DNA from: Tubiluchus corallicola
Taxonomy: Eukaryota; Priapulida; Priapulimorpha; Priapulimorphida; Tubiluchidae
DNA length: 64,000 bases
Assembly (NCBI GenBank): GCA_030141605.1
Contig: JAQGDQ010000439.1
Span: forward strand, 130,001 to 194,000
Direction of reading: 5' to 3'
Position 1 is the stretch's first letter, and each line of letters opens with the position of its first letter. Both the position numbers and the translations under genes were made by a program. This document shows, piece after piece, positions 1-12,200 of this stretch. The notes beneath the pieces were generated by a model. That model searched no databases. It was not told the origin of the DNA and worked only from the letters and a program-made list of their open reading frames with translations.

Positions 1-812
1 GAGATGCGCTAAATAAATTACCCCACATTTTCGAGATTGTAACCTTGCGTTAGTGAAAACTTTGTACAAATAAATGTCATAAAAATGCACTAACTTTTGT
101 CAATAATAAATGCGAGCGTCGTGATTGCACAGAAAACGCACTGATTTTTAATACTGTACTTGAACTTTAGAGTTTGCGTTTATTCCATGCGACAAAGCCG
201 CTATTCTCCCATAAGAAACAAACGTAAGATGAACTTATAACAAATTGGGATTCTATCAAAATTCAAAACCACTTCACTGAGGCACCACACAATAACCATT
301 CTGTCAATAAGTGCGTGTGCCAAGTTTTTTAGTTCTGTTGTTTAGTCAACCTTGAAATTCCATTTTTTGACAGCACCACCATCAGCAGCAGCAGCTGCGG
401 TTCATTTGAAAAAAGTAGCATCGTCAAAAATAAATGTTGATAATAATAATAGTACATGTGCTTACTATTATTACAAGTTGTTACAAGAACTTACAACTAT
501 TTACCCAATTACTGATTTTGAAAAGGCAGCAAGGGCAAAAAAATGAACGCAGAGCATCACATCATATTTCCCATTGTAGTATATGTTATAGGTAGAAAGA
601 GAGCTTAACTCCAAAACTAGTTTGAATCATTTAAACTAATGAAAGCTTGATCGTGTTTGCCTTTTGCCTTTTAAATTCCATCACTGCAAATTAACACTCA
701 TACTCCAAAACAGCAACAAAAAACACGGGCATTTACAAAACACAGTATAATATCCATATATGCATAATGTAATTTATATATACACACATACATAAATATA
801 CGTATATGAATA

Positions 813-853
813 AGTACTTCATTCAAATCTAGACTCACTCTTGACTTTTAAAT
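813..853 (+). repeat. 41-bp direct repeat, copy 1
   Basis: This stretch recurs at 2660-2700 with a single mismatch (C/G at its eighth base). It contains TCTAGACTCACTCTTGAC. Flanking bases differ immediately outside both copies, so the repeat unit is short and sharply bounded. Confidence 0.8.
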
Positions 854-2659
854 ATATTGTTGCAGGGCTGAGCTTCGCCCTGTTCTGCGTTGAAACTTTC
901 ACTCACTCAAGGACACAGAATATGCGGCCTGTATGTTATTTCACTCGGTTTAAAGTAAAAACACCTCTGCAAATCAAGATGTAATGATCTTACATGCATG
1001 AAATTCATAAATCGTAACTGCTGATTGACTCGAATTAAAATACTTATCTATTCCACCTGTGCAAAATCTATATAAGCGCAGTATATATATAATTTTAGTA
1101 CGAATCGAGTTAGCATATCACGAAATCGTAATCGTAAGGAACAGCTGCGATTTGCAATGTTGTAATTATTGTGAAAAAACTATAACACTAACGATTATGC
1201 ACTATTAACAATAGATAGAGATGTCAATAAAAATTCTTTATTAGTACCGGTAGTGAAGTTTCAAGATTTTAGGATATAATTTTATATACACGTCGAAATT
1301 AGTAGAGTAATGTGTTTCAACAGCAGTCGGCTAATTAGCGATTTTTGGCAAAATCCCCCACCCGCTTTGAGCTTTGTTTGTCGACAAAGCACCCGCAAAA
1401 GCAAGTCAGGTTATACGTATGACAATAGCCGATAGACCTATTCGTGGTAGCCTTGAAATCTTATTATTAGCCCAGAAAGGTATGTTTACGCATGTATGAT
1501 TCGTGGTCTAATTCGACTTAATCTAAAGTCAAGAATGAATCATACAAGTTACTGTCGAACTTTGGATTTACTAGTTAACGCTTAATGCTATGTGTATAAA
1601 GCGTCCAGTGATGTCATTGGTAAGTTTTTATGCATGTAAACTAATTAAACTCGTTTTAGTGCAATTACCTATAATATAAGTATTATTAAAAATCATTAAT
1701 TTCAACAAGTATTGTATCGTAGGGTTATTAGCTGCTATTAATTAATAGGCCTTTTTGCATAGGCATTTTATCATAACGTATCTGCCAGGCCTGTTTATTA
1801 GTTTTGTAAGCTGCGCTGTTTCAGTATAAACAGTCTATGCAGATATGACAGATACAAAGCTTGATCACAATGTGAACTTGTGGTAATAACAAAATTATTA
1901 AATTTTAAATGTACAAAATTTTGATTTTGGGAAAAGCAATTCAATAGTAGAACGAAACCAGTATTACTCAAATTTTGAAGTCAAACTGGATAAAAGAAAA
2001 TAAACTCGAAAAGTTCGAAAGTGGCGTAGATAGACTCTTGGAAATGGACATGTTTTGAGACCAACGTACTGTCCAAAAGCTTCTCATCACGTCCACTGAC
2101 AGGTAATTTCTGTTTTTCCATAATTCTTTACTTTTCACCTACCATGGTGTCGTTTCCTTGTTGTCGTAAGCGGCTCACTCCTCAATTTTTATATGATAAA
2201 ATATGGTACGGAATATGTGGATTGAATTGATTGTTTTCTTTTTGACCATAATATAGTGTAGTCATGTTTAAGAACTTGTACTTAAGAATGAATTGTGAAA
2301 GTAGTAATAATATTCAGGCTATTGGCTAGCACTTACTGCTCGTATAAGCTCACTTATGAAAACGAAAGTTGAGACTGTTCAGGGCTGCGGTTGAACTTCA
2401 GTCATACAGAAATTAATTTTTTGAACTTCAAATTTAAAATTAATGGTATTTGCACTGATTGGCAAAGAAAATCAGCGCTCACTCAAGTTTATATCTATAC
2501 TTAGTAGACGAACTTAACAAAACTCTTGATAGGGGAACAAATGTGATACGAAGTTGTTGATATTTCCCTGTATTTGTGTGTGGTTCATGTATCGGTTTAC
2601 ATCAACCATTTTTTCATGCTCTGCCTATCCTTTAAAAATGGTTAAGAATTCATCTCCAA

Positions 2660-2700
2660 AGTACTTGATTCAAATCTAGACTCACTCTTGACTTTTAAAT
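2660..2700 (+). repeat. 41-bp direct repeat, copy 2
   Basis: This is the second copy of the unit at 813-853, in the same orientation and about 1.85 kb away, with 40 of 41 bases identical by eye. Confidence 0.8.
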
Positions 2701-3555
2701 TTGTTTTCAAAAAGAAATAATTGTGGATCTATTCAGTAATTTATAACACTTGCTGGTAATACGAGTAAAAAACCAATCATGCAGAACAGTCTTATAGTAT
2801 TAGCAGTACTACATAAAAGCCAATCAGCTTATTGAGAAAAATGGCGGCAATTTTGTATAACCTTGAAGTCTGAGCAATTTTCTTTTTTAAAACGCTATTA
2901 ACTGGCAATTTGTTCTTTTCAGTAAGAAACTTTAACAAGAATTGACATTTTACACATCAGTAATGCTGGAAAAAATAAAGGAAGCATACCTGGCGGCAAG
3001 ATGCCAATCCCAAAACGTACGACTATCAACAGTAATTCCTATTATTCATGGCTGAGGCTGCAAGTTTTACCAGTATCAACAAGTCGATTAGAATATATTT
3101 CCTATAACTTCAGACCTTTTGCTTTTAGGCTCTATAAACGTAGCATCAGCTGATACAAACCATTATTTAAACTAACCAAAAAATTGGTTTTCGAGGTCAG
3201 TGGCATGACGTCAGCAATACACAAGACTTAATTATTCATGGAAGAGCGCTTATATGAGAGCTGGTATTTAAATATTGTGCTGAAAGCTGATCACTGCTGT
3301 CAAAGGCACTTGCACCACCAGGCCGGCCAGTTTCCATGATAGATAAATGTAGTTTATTATTTACGGACATGTCCACGTCTTACGTGGGTAAGATTACATA
3401 ACGATCAAATATAAATTTTCTTAGCTAGTTTTGCTGGATATCCAAGCAATGGATCGTACTGAATTCCACGAAACATTTGGTCCCACAAGCACAATAACAG
3501 TAGCAGCGGCATTAGCAACGATAGCAACACCATTGTGGTATTAATGCTAGTCTTG

Positions 3556-3746
3556 TACAGGGTGTTCCAGAAGAAACAGTGCATTAAACATATGCTGAAC
3601 AAGTCACAAGGAAATGCAGTTATGAAATAGTAAGATGCTACATTACAATAACTTGCTTTTTGTATTGTTCAGTATAAGTATGACAGCACTTATTGGGCTT
3701 TGCATGACGTTACTACAGATGTTATTTTTTTAAGGAACACCCTATA
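3556..3746. mobile_element. Small MITE with TA target duplication (mariner-like)
   Basis: The left end reads TACAGGGTGTTCC and the right end GGAACACCCTATA, which are near-perfect inverted termini about 190 bp apart with TA on both sides. There is no transposase frame. TA duplication and CAGGGTG-type ends fit a non-autonomous Tc1/mariner element, but the superfamily call rests on the termini alone. Confidence 0.6.
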
Positions 3747-3892
3747 TAAATTTTGCCGTGACGAATTTAAGCAGACATGTAAGCATGAAATTAGTAAGCT
3801 ATTTATTTGCTAGCTAAAGTCATATCTAGAGCAAGTTTTAGTACGTTTTAATAACACTAAGCACAGTTAATAAATCTGCGTGTATTCTGTAG

Positions 3893-4061
3893 ATGTGGAG
3901 CAAAATCAAATTCCTTTCTGTGAGAAATTCTCAGCAAATAAGAGATACAAGTTATAAAAAAATGGACCAGGCACTAAAGTCCACATATGGCAAGCTTGCT
4001 CTTGGTGTAATAAGTACCACATTAACGGGAACAGAGATGTTACTTGACAAGTATCTTCCAG
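3893..4061 (+). CDS. Exon of tail-anchored-protein gene (perilipin-like segment)
   Basis: The exon follows the acceptor TTCTGTAG and ends at CCAG|GTAAGA in phase 1. It carries the basic N-terminus and the stretch ending in LDKYLP. If 3893 is not the true start, the exon is still open in phase 0 at its 5' edge. Confidence 0.6.
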
Positions 4062-6961
4062 GTAAGAAAAACACATGTTTGGAAAATTGTTCAAAGGACA
4101 TCAATTTGCAGTGCATTCTTTTTCTTGTCAATAGATGTTTCTCCATTCCTCTAAGTCAGTAGATGTTTCTCTATTTCTCTACGTTACGCATGATATTAGC
4201 AGCACTTGCTACTGTTGTCTACATTATCGGTTTACCTTTTGATGACTTCACAAGACATTAGGAAGCAAAGTCTTAACTGTGAAGAAATTTGTCCGGAAAA
4301 ATTTTGATGAAACAAAAAACACTAAGAGAGAAACACTTAGCAAAATTCCTATAATTTTTTGGAAACCAAGCTTTCGGATTTCAAAGTACTTCAAGAAATT
4401 GAAAATATGGAAAAATAAAAATACTGAAAAACCATCAGCCAAATTATAAAAAACTAACTATTAAATTATCAAAACTTGCTACTAAAAAGAAGAAAAGAAA
4501 AATATAACATTTATGATATAAAAAAGACACAATAACAGTATATATAATTAAATGATAAAAACCTAGAAAACTGAGATAGACCGTGACAATGGCGATCCAA
4601 GCATACAGTAGTTTCTATAAAATGTTTATATTTGTCTAGTTTGTCTGAAATGTATAAATAAGCAAAAACAATATGAGAATGTGAACCACGGGATTTAAAC
4701 ATAAAAACAATATCTCCATATCTAAGGATCAGCGCTCTCAATTTAGGAATAACTGCTTTAAAATTTACGCCAATAACACACCACCAAAATTTACGCTGTC
4801 TAAACAGTGGTTCACAACTACAGAGATTTATTTTAGTAGATTCGATACTTTTGAAAGCTGTACGATCATTACACAAATACGATTTTTGCCTTTTGAATTA
4901 CATTTTGTTATTGTTTAGTGACCATATGACTGTTTATTTACAGCTGTATGTAGTACCAAAAATGTAGGTGGGTAACTGTGCAGCTAATGGTATCTTACAA
5001 TGACAAAACCAGAATGGGTTCGCGTTACCCCCACCACTATATACCCTGCAGAAATACTAGAGACGCTATTAGAGTTCTTACTGGTCAATATCTTATGTCG
5101 TCATGTTTGTGACATTTTGTTCACATTCAGGTTTTTTTATTTTTCAGTATTCAAAATTGAACTGAAACGTGATACTAAATTTATTATTAGGATTATGCAC
5201 TATTTCAAAAACAATAGTACTTTTTCTGCACCCACTATAAAATTCTCTATGTTCGCCTAACGTTCGTCGTCAAAGAGTTTTCACTAATTTTTGATAATGC
5301 ACGCTACAGCCATAGGCAGCATTCAGAAATAATATGATCTGATTCTACGAAGCGTTCAAATTTTCATATATTGAAGTAATTTGTGATTTTATACTTTAGA
5401 CGACGTGAAAAGAGAATCAAACGAAGAGGAAAAGTTTCTTATTTGGAAAAGCCAACCAAATAAATCAAATCTGGAATGCGATTCCAATTTAGAAGCGAAG
5501 GTACGAGAAAATTCCACGCCAAAGGTAAAATCAGTGCATGCTTACGCATGAGAACAAGGTGCTTACTCAGTGTTTATGCACTAGTTACCTAGTACTTACA
5601 AGGATGTGATTAGAGCAGAAGTTAATTGCACATGCATGTCACTGAGACAGAGATAGGCGACCTCATTGATAAAAAATAAGTAAGATAATTATTCTAAATC
5701 TCCGCTTGCCCTTCTTGTTTTGCAAATAACACCTATAACCGAACAACAAAGTTTGCTGAGGCATATACAGGTGTATTTTATGGCACCTGAAATTTCAAGA
5801 GAGATCACATAACTCATAAGCTTCCATAAATAAATTTGACTAACAGCTGCTATGAACTTGGTTTGTAAAAATGACCTTCAACGATCATAAACATGGTTCA
5901 CTTTTTCTCTTAAACAGGCAGTTTCCAGTTTTCAATCCAAACTTATTGATACATGCCAAACCAAAAAGCAAAATAAATCAGCACAGGACCCTACAGAAAT
6001 TCATAAAGAAGTGAAACTAATCAACATCCATGAAGGACAACTACTGCATAAAAGCTGCTCAACATTTGATAATTCTGACATGAACCAATGCATCAGTGAC
6101 AGAGTAGAAACTGCAAAATCGAACGTCGACGACACAACAAAATCAGATGGAGATCTTCTAGAGGAGCTACAAAGAAATAGAATTAGAAACCGACTAACAT
6201 GTGATGGTAACGAATTGGATGATGCAGTGCATGTGGCGTCGTGTGTAAATCATGACATATTTATAGCTAACAAACCTAATGTAAATGACGAAGAAATTAC
6301 AGGTGATTACATTCATGCAGAAATATGTGTATCTGACACAGGAGAAACTGTAAAGATGCCACAAACAATACAAACATGCGCCCTGAACAGTACAGAAATT
6401 ATAGGCCATAATTATGATAACGAGCTATCAGGAGGAAAAAATGAAGTAAGTGTTCGCGAGTTATCACAAATGACATCTCCATATGAGGTAGATAATAAAA
6501 ATACAATTGGCCATAATCAATATGATGCAACACATATAGTGCCAACAAATGAAACTCCAAAAGTAATGACCAAAGACAGCAGAAAACAATTCAAACCGGT
6601 AACAGGTGCTGAGCTTACGGCGAATTCATATGAAATCGAAAAATGTACAGAAATCTCAAGTGCTAGCAAATCAGACAACGGTGATAAAGTTCTTGAAGAC
6701 ATCAATGGACTTGTTGATGTTAATATGGCCTTAAACGATAAAAAGAATGCATTAAGTAAACAAACTGGTACAAATTTCAGTTCAAATGCAGGGAATCACA
6801 CTTTCCCCGATATCCAAAGCACAAACAACAATACGAATCCAGCTTCTCAAGACATTCAAGCAGCTTACACGACTATGACACTGGAGAATACATTACCTGC
6901 AGCCGTTTTGCTAGTGGCCCTTATATTATATGCTACGTTGCACTTACAATATTCAATTTAA
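3893..6961 (+). CDS. Unidentified tail-anchored protein with a weak perilipin-like segment (3 exons)
   Basis: Exons 3893-4061, 5400-5524 and 5918-6961 join in phase (169+125+1044 nt) to give 445 residues if translation starts at the ATG at 3893. Residues about 35-55 (GVISTTLTGTEMLLDKYLP) resemble the perilipin stretch that ends in a YLP motif, but the LTEEE that normally follows is absent and no PAT domain was found upstream. The rest is hydrophilic, acidic and rich in Asn, Ser and Thr. It ends in one hydrophobic helix (LPAAVLLVALILYATLHL) with five residues after it, the layout of a tail-anchored protein. The start is uncertain, because an AG acceptor lies directly before the ATG and more coding exons may exist upstream. 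It faces adducin tail to tail. I am confident it is a real gene but not of its family. Confidence 0.6.
5400..5524 (+). CDS. Exon of tail-anchored-protein gene
   Basis: The exon is bounded by acceptor ACTTTAG and donor AAG|GTAAAA. The single base left by the previous exon plus these 125 bases make 42 codons, ending in phase 0. The product is highly charged (DDVKRESNEEEK). Confidence 0.6.
5918..6961 (+). CDS. Last exon of tail-anchored-protein gene
   Basis: The exon follows the acceptor CTTAAACAG and runs open for 347 codons to TAA at 6959. Most of it is a low-hydrophobicity Asn/Ser/Thr-rich region. The only membrane segment sits at the very C-terminus. AATAAA begins two bases after the stop codon. 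Confidence 0.7.
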   Translation, partial: AVSSFQSKLIDTCQTKKQNKSAQDPTEIHKEVKLINIHEGQLLHKSCSTFDNSDMNQCISDRVETAKSNVDDTTKSDGDLLEELQRNRIRNRLTCDGNELDDAVHVASCVNHDIFIANKPNVNDEEITGDYIHAEICVSDTGETVKMPQTIQTCALNSTEIIGHNYDNELSGGKNEVSVRELSQMTSPYEVDNKNTIGHNQYDATHIVPTNETPKVMTKDSRKQFKPVTGAELTANSYEIEKCTEISSASKSDNGDKVLEDINGLVDVNMALNDKKNALSKQTGTNFSSNAGNHTFPDIQSTNNNTNPASQDIQAAYTTMTLENTLPAAVLLVALILYATLHLQYSI

Positions 6962-6962
6962 T

Positions 6963-6968
6963 AATAAA
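6963..6968 (+). promoter_or_regulatory. Polyadenylation signal of tail-anchored-protein gene
   Basis: AATAAA lies one base beyond the TAA stop, followed by a T-rich stretch. This implies an unusually short 3' UTR of about 20-30 bases if it is used. Confidence 0.55.
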
Positions 6969-6989
6969 GTTTATATTTTACTGATGAAA

Positions 6990-9164
6990 AATTTTTCTTT
7001 ATTAATATTAATAATTATCATCGAGAAAATCATGATAATGTACACAAAAAATAGTGATGCTGCTACAATTATTGACAATGCATTATTAAATTGTAGAGGC
7101 TTCAAGTTACTATCTAATACCACATAAAAATGGCACTTTTTGCTAAACTACCATGCACCACTACTACATTTGCACTTGTACCTAAAACGTAGACTACTGC
7201 AGCAATACGATTACTGCCCATGTAGCTAATAGACTGTAAACCCTATAACTCATTAATGCAAATCTGCATTGTTCCATTCTTAATGTTTAAGAATGTGTTA
7301 AGAAACATAGCAAAGCAAAATAACAACATGATGAAAAGGAAAATAATAAAACCTGCAATTGAACAATGAGACAAACAAGCATTCAGAGAAGAAAACATAA
7401 ACAGTGCATGCTTATTTACAAGAATAATGAGTATAATAATTGTGTAAAATAACCATGATGTAATAAAACTAATGACAAAAGCCAAGCCCATTAAACCCTG
7501 CTGTTTGTTTTTGCCTGCTGCTACACGGTAAACAAGAGTCAGGGACATAAAAAAATCATTAGGCATATCTTTATGGACAAAAAATAAACAAACAAAAACA
7601 TAATGAAACAAAGAATAACGAAAAAAGAGAGAGAAACACAGAAAAAGTAGCAAGCTTAATAAAAACCTGCAGTTAAAGATTCAACACAGCGCGAGTTCCT
7701 ATCCTGTTTAACCAAGCCTTATACAAAAAGCTAATTTTTGTACATTAATACATTTTACAAAAAAAATGATTATTTCATAAGACTCTGCAACTAATCACAC
7801 AACACAGTTTCTCTAAAACAGTTTTGTGCAGAATAAACAAACTGAATTGTGTACCTATAGAGCCTTAAAATAAGACTCTTAGTTGTAGATAAAAACTGTT
7901 TAGGTTTATTTTAATTTTATAGTTACCTTTACTACGCTGTAGAGAAATGACAACAGTACTTCTCTCAAGCTTACAGTTAACACTAAAACACATACAATAA
8001 ATAAAGAAAAAATATTAAAAGAGTCACTAACAGCAAACTTCCAACATGTAAATCAAACATAACAAAAATATGTGAATCTAACAATGTGTTCCAACGAATG
8101 AACAATGTAAAAGAACAAATGTCTAACAAAACCTAAAATCTAGTTCTACTGCTTAAAATTACAATTACTTTCTAAGATTAAAGTTTATTTAAATATGGCA
8201 CACTAAAAAGCTTCAGCATAAATTATGTTTTATATTAACAATTCTAAGGCACAACCAGGCACATAGCTGATTCAAGGTATTCGTGCCCTCAACAGTAACA
8301 ACCAAGGATCATTGTGGGCAATGTAAGTGTGCATTTTACAGTAATATATCCTGCTAGACTCTGCAAAATAAACTCACTAAAACAAAACTTACTGCTAAAT
8401 TAAAATCACTGGGGAATCTACAATATTATAAGGTTAAAATGAATTTGTAAATACATGATAAATCTAAAATTTTGTACATGTAGAACATTGTACACAGAGT
8501 TCAAAAATATAATTAACAGCATTTCAATTAGGGGCACATCAGCTTGACACAAAAATCAAACTTTATATAAAAAAGAAACCTTTCGTTTATGACGTGCATG
8601 GACAATGGCGGTAACTCTACGCACGGCTTACAAACACTGAAAAAGGTGGCACCTGCTGTTTACTTAAACTATTGCAAAAGCTATTTAAAAGACGAATTGT
8701 AAAACTCTTTACACAGCTATGCTATAAAAAATTGGGTGGAGGACATTAGAAAAAAAAGTGAAGCACAATTATTAGAAAACATTTAACGCAAAAGTAGCAT
8801 CTTTTCATGAGACGAAGACGAATCACTATAACTGAAATGTTTCAAATTGAATGCAGAGGAATCAAACTTCTAGGTTCCTCATTCTGTTAGGACAATCAGC
8901 CGCAGTGAATCAGTTGCTTTGGTTTTAGTTATTTTACGACAAAATTCAACCTTAAATGCCTGAAAAAGTAACAAAACATCGTCATTTAGTTGCAGTGTGG
9001 TGGGTAAATTTCATTCGAGTCAAAGGCTATCGGTGTTAGTGACTATCATAGCTACACTTGTATTTTTACATAACAATTTCATTAATGTTAACTACATAAA
9101 TAAAAATAAATTCCTTCTCTTATATTACCCAATAAAAAAACCTAAAGTTATAAATTAACCTGAA
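6990..9164. other. Convergent spacer, including the adducin 3' UTR
   Basis: This AT-rich DNA lies between two convergent genes. The proximal part must hold the adducin 3' UTR (- strand). Candidate minus-strand AATAAA hexamers lie at 8184-8189 and 7905-7910, and I cannot choose between them. A hydrophobic 136-codon frame (7243-7653, -) looks like a by-product of A-rich DNA. Confidence 0.5.
8879..8959 (-). CDS. Possible alternative last exon of adducin
   Basis: A good acceptor (CTTTTTCAG) is followed by a 26-codon open frame starting AFKVEFCRKITK and ending at TGA. It is in phase 0, so it could replace the MARCKS-like exon after the 11083 donor. I recognise no homologous tail, and a chance acceptor inside the 3' UTR is as likely. 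Confidence 0.15.
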   Translation of the reverse strand, partial: AFKVEFCRKITKTKATDSLRLIVLTE

Positions 9165-9287
9165 CTATTCCGACTTGGATCCATCTGTTTTTTTCTTCTC
9201 CTTTTTCAATCCACGTAAGAATGAAGGAGTCCGGAAGCCCTTTTTCTTTTTCTTTTTTTGTTTTTCACCTTCATGTGTTGGTGAACC
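9165..9287 (-). CDS. Adducin last exon (MARCKS-related tail)
   Basis: This exon encodes residues 533-572, after acceptor GTGTTAG. A run of six lysines is followed by [17 protein letters not shown], the MARCKS-homology motif that binds calmodulin and is phosphorylated by PKC in vertebrate adducins. The frame needs an incoming phase of 0. An incoming phase of 1 would give a TGA stop after about four codons. Confidence 0.93.
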   Translation of the reverse strand, partial: GSPTHEGEKQKKKKKKGFRTPSFLRGLKKEKKKTDGSKSE

Positions 9288-12200
9288 CTAACACAAAAAT
9301 AACACAGACACTCTAATGAATGCCAAAAACTATTGTATCGGGATCATTAATAATCGAAAAGCACGGTTAATCAAAAGAGATTAATATATTCTGGCAGACT
9401 GATTTGCCTACAATCTTGAAATAATTCATCATTTATGCAAAACATGAGAAGGAATGAGACCGTCTAACAAAAGATACTTTGTTGCACTGCTATCTCAAAT
9501 CCTTGAATGCAATTAAATTCTTGTTAATTCATAAGTGAGACTGGAGTTACATTTACTCAGCATTGTGAAATTATGGGCCTTGACACAAGCTTAGGTACAA
9601 CGGACATTAACAGTAGTGCAGTGTATGTCATATTGCTACTAGCCGACATCTGAGCAGCAAATAATCGTTATCACCGAGTAGCTAATGCACTCAAAGTGAA
9701 AGGCTGCCAAGTCATGTGTCCGTGGTTATAATCTGCTTGTATTCTTGTTGCACTAGCAGTATAGGCATTGAACACTGAATAGTGAACGTATGCTAGAGAG
9801 AATTTCAAGAATATGTAGAAGTGTTAACCGTGCATGCAAACAATTACATTGTAAATGGTTGCAAATGCTACTTAAAGCTGATATTAATGAAGGTCATTTG
9901 ATTTCCATTTTATATGGAAGCCAAATTACGGATTATGGAAGCCAAATTAGTAAATTTAAAGGATATGAAGGAGAATAAGCAGTATGTGGTAATGCGGGAA
10001 ACGGTGAAGGCATACTTCTCTACTGCTTTTCGAAATATCAGCACTAATAGCACTGTCTTCTGAGCGTAATGTTGAATACTTCGCCACTTCTTCATTTTCT
10101 CCCTCACCTAGAAAGTGATCATAGACAGTAATACAGTAATAATATAACACATTGCCTCCAGAATAATATGAAAAAGTATTTTATTTTTTGTACAGTAGAA
10201 GAATGTTACATGTGTGTAAAATCAATGAAGGTAAATTAGACAGGTATACCTTTCTGACAAAACACAATATGGTTACACTTACAAGAATATTTCAAAGTAT
10301 GCATTTAAATATTTTCAGTAGGTTTATTAAAGTGCAGTAAGTTTTGAAAAGGCGAAACAAAATACCATGTCGTTTGTTTTGGCAGTTTTTCATAATCAAG
10401 CATTAAGCACAAAAACATGTTTAAATACCATGCACGTGCAGAGAAAGGCTGTTAACCTGCACATCAAGCAATACTTCAAAAGTGTGTCGGTGAAGGGCTG
10501 TTTTTGCCCTGAATCGAATGCAGTTTTTGTATACAACATGGCACAAGTTATTTGTCTAACAATTTGCTCGAGTCTAGCAATCTCCCTCTGAGAAAGCATG
10601 GCACTTAAATCTACGGGTATAAATCATGTTTTGCTAACTGTATACAGGCAATAGTTTTTGCTGCACTGACACACGGTGAGTGCAAATGGACAGTTATTAC
10701 ACATTACACTTGTTAACTATGAAAAAAACATGAGCTTGTCAAAATTTTTAATATTACCACTTTACAAGCCTATTAGACTAAAATTGAATTTTCTAGGCTT
10801 TAACATTTTGTTTTTGGTGTTTAAGCTTTAAGATACGTTTTAAAGTTCTTCTGTGTTTTAACTTTTTGTGATATTTTTCCCAAAGACATTGTTGCCACTG
10901 ACATAACTTCTTTTTAAAGTTCATTACTTTGCCACTGACATAACTTCTTTTCAAAGTTCATTACTTTTATTAATTATTCAACTAGACTAGGGTTAAGCAA
11001 ATATACAACACAAACTCATCCATGTTAGCTAGTCGATTTAGCAATAATCACAATAACACTAACCATCTGAAGTGACTGTAACCTGAGTTCCAACAATGTG
11101 AGCTTCAGGAGTGACAGCTAAAAAGAATTACTTAATTTATAATCTTAATTTCAAGATTATCAATTAACGATACAACAAACTCACAATTATTAAATTTCTT
11201 ATACTACCATAATACAATTGTGATTATGTTTGTACCAGCTACTTCTGTTAATAAATAGGATCATAGCTTTATTGTGATTCATTTCATTTTTTCCCCGATG
11301 TCTAGTTAACAAGCACATGGAGTTGTTGCTACATGATCTTCACCTATTGTATTGGGTGGTTACCATTCCTGTTAAAATATTTTTTTCCGTACAACTGTTT
11401 ATAGTTTGTCACTTGGATATTTTCCAATATTTTTCGCTTTTAATATTAATAGTCTCTTTTGCCAATTATATGTATAACTAATCACTTAATATTTATGTGG
11501 CTTATCATAAGTCTGTTTGTTAGGTCTCCCGTGATTTTAGTTGAGTTATACTAATGGCATAACACAGCATTTTTTAATGCAAATTAATGCAAATTATTAC
11601 CACCAAATGCTTTACTAAATGGCATTACCATGTTGATTATGACAGAATTAGCCTACAATGTATGTCAGTAAGCCAAAAATTAATTGAAATCACCATAAAC
11701 TGACTATTTCTTAAATAATAAAAGACCAAAAAAGCAACAGGAAATCAGAAATAACAGAGTCTGGATTTGAACCAAGGATTTTTGGAATATGTTCACAAAC
11801 CCCCTGACCCCAGAAATTTGTCAATTACTTTCTCAACAACACTGCTAATCAAACTTGATATTAATACACTCAGCTAAGCTTATTTTTTGGCAAAGTAATA
11901 GAAATTGTTGGCAAGAAATTTCTGCGAACTGTAACGAAACGCTTAGTCCATACATGTTTCACTCACCTGTTGTTCCACCTGCATCTACCTGATCAACTGT
12001 AATAGTTAACCCTGGTTGTTGTGCTGGCATAGCATCTTCATGTGCTTCTTTAGGAACCTAAAAATGAATGATTAATAATGTTGCCCAAGTCAAATGCACA
12101 TTCCAATCAAGCCATCAGGTGAAAAAACTAATAAAAAAATCAGGTAAATAAATGTTCAGTAGTTTTAGACATAAACTCAGTACATATTTGCGAGTCAGGT

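Larger units (their letters stand above)
1..3892. other. Non-coding flank upstream of the tail-anchored-protein gene
   Basis: I see no convincing coding exon here. An open frame at 352-546 (+) is alanine/lysine-rich, has no splice partner and resembles nothing I know. A short open stretch at 2963-3016 (+) begins with ATG and ends at a possible donor (AAC|GTACGA) in phase 0, so it could join the exon at 3893, but this is weak. The region also holds a 41-bp direct repeat (813-853 and 2660-2700) and a MITE at 3556-3746. Confidence 0.5.

Noticed and set aside
7243-7653. 136-codon hydrophobic minus-strand frame, the longest outside the genes
   Set aside because: It is Phe/Leu/Ile-rich because the plus strand is A-rich. 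There is no recognisable family, and it lies where the adducin 3' UTR is expected.
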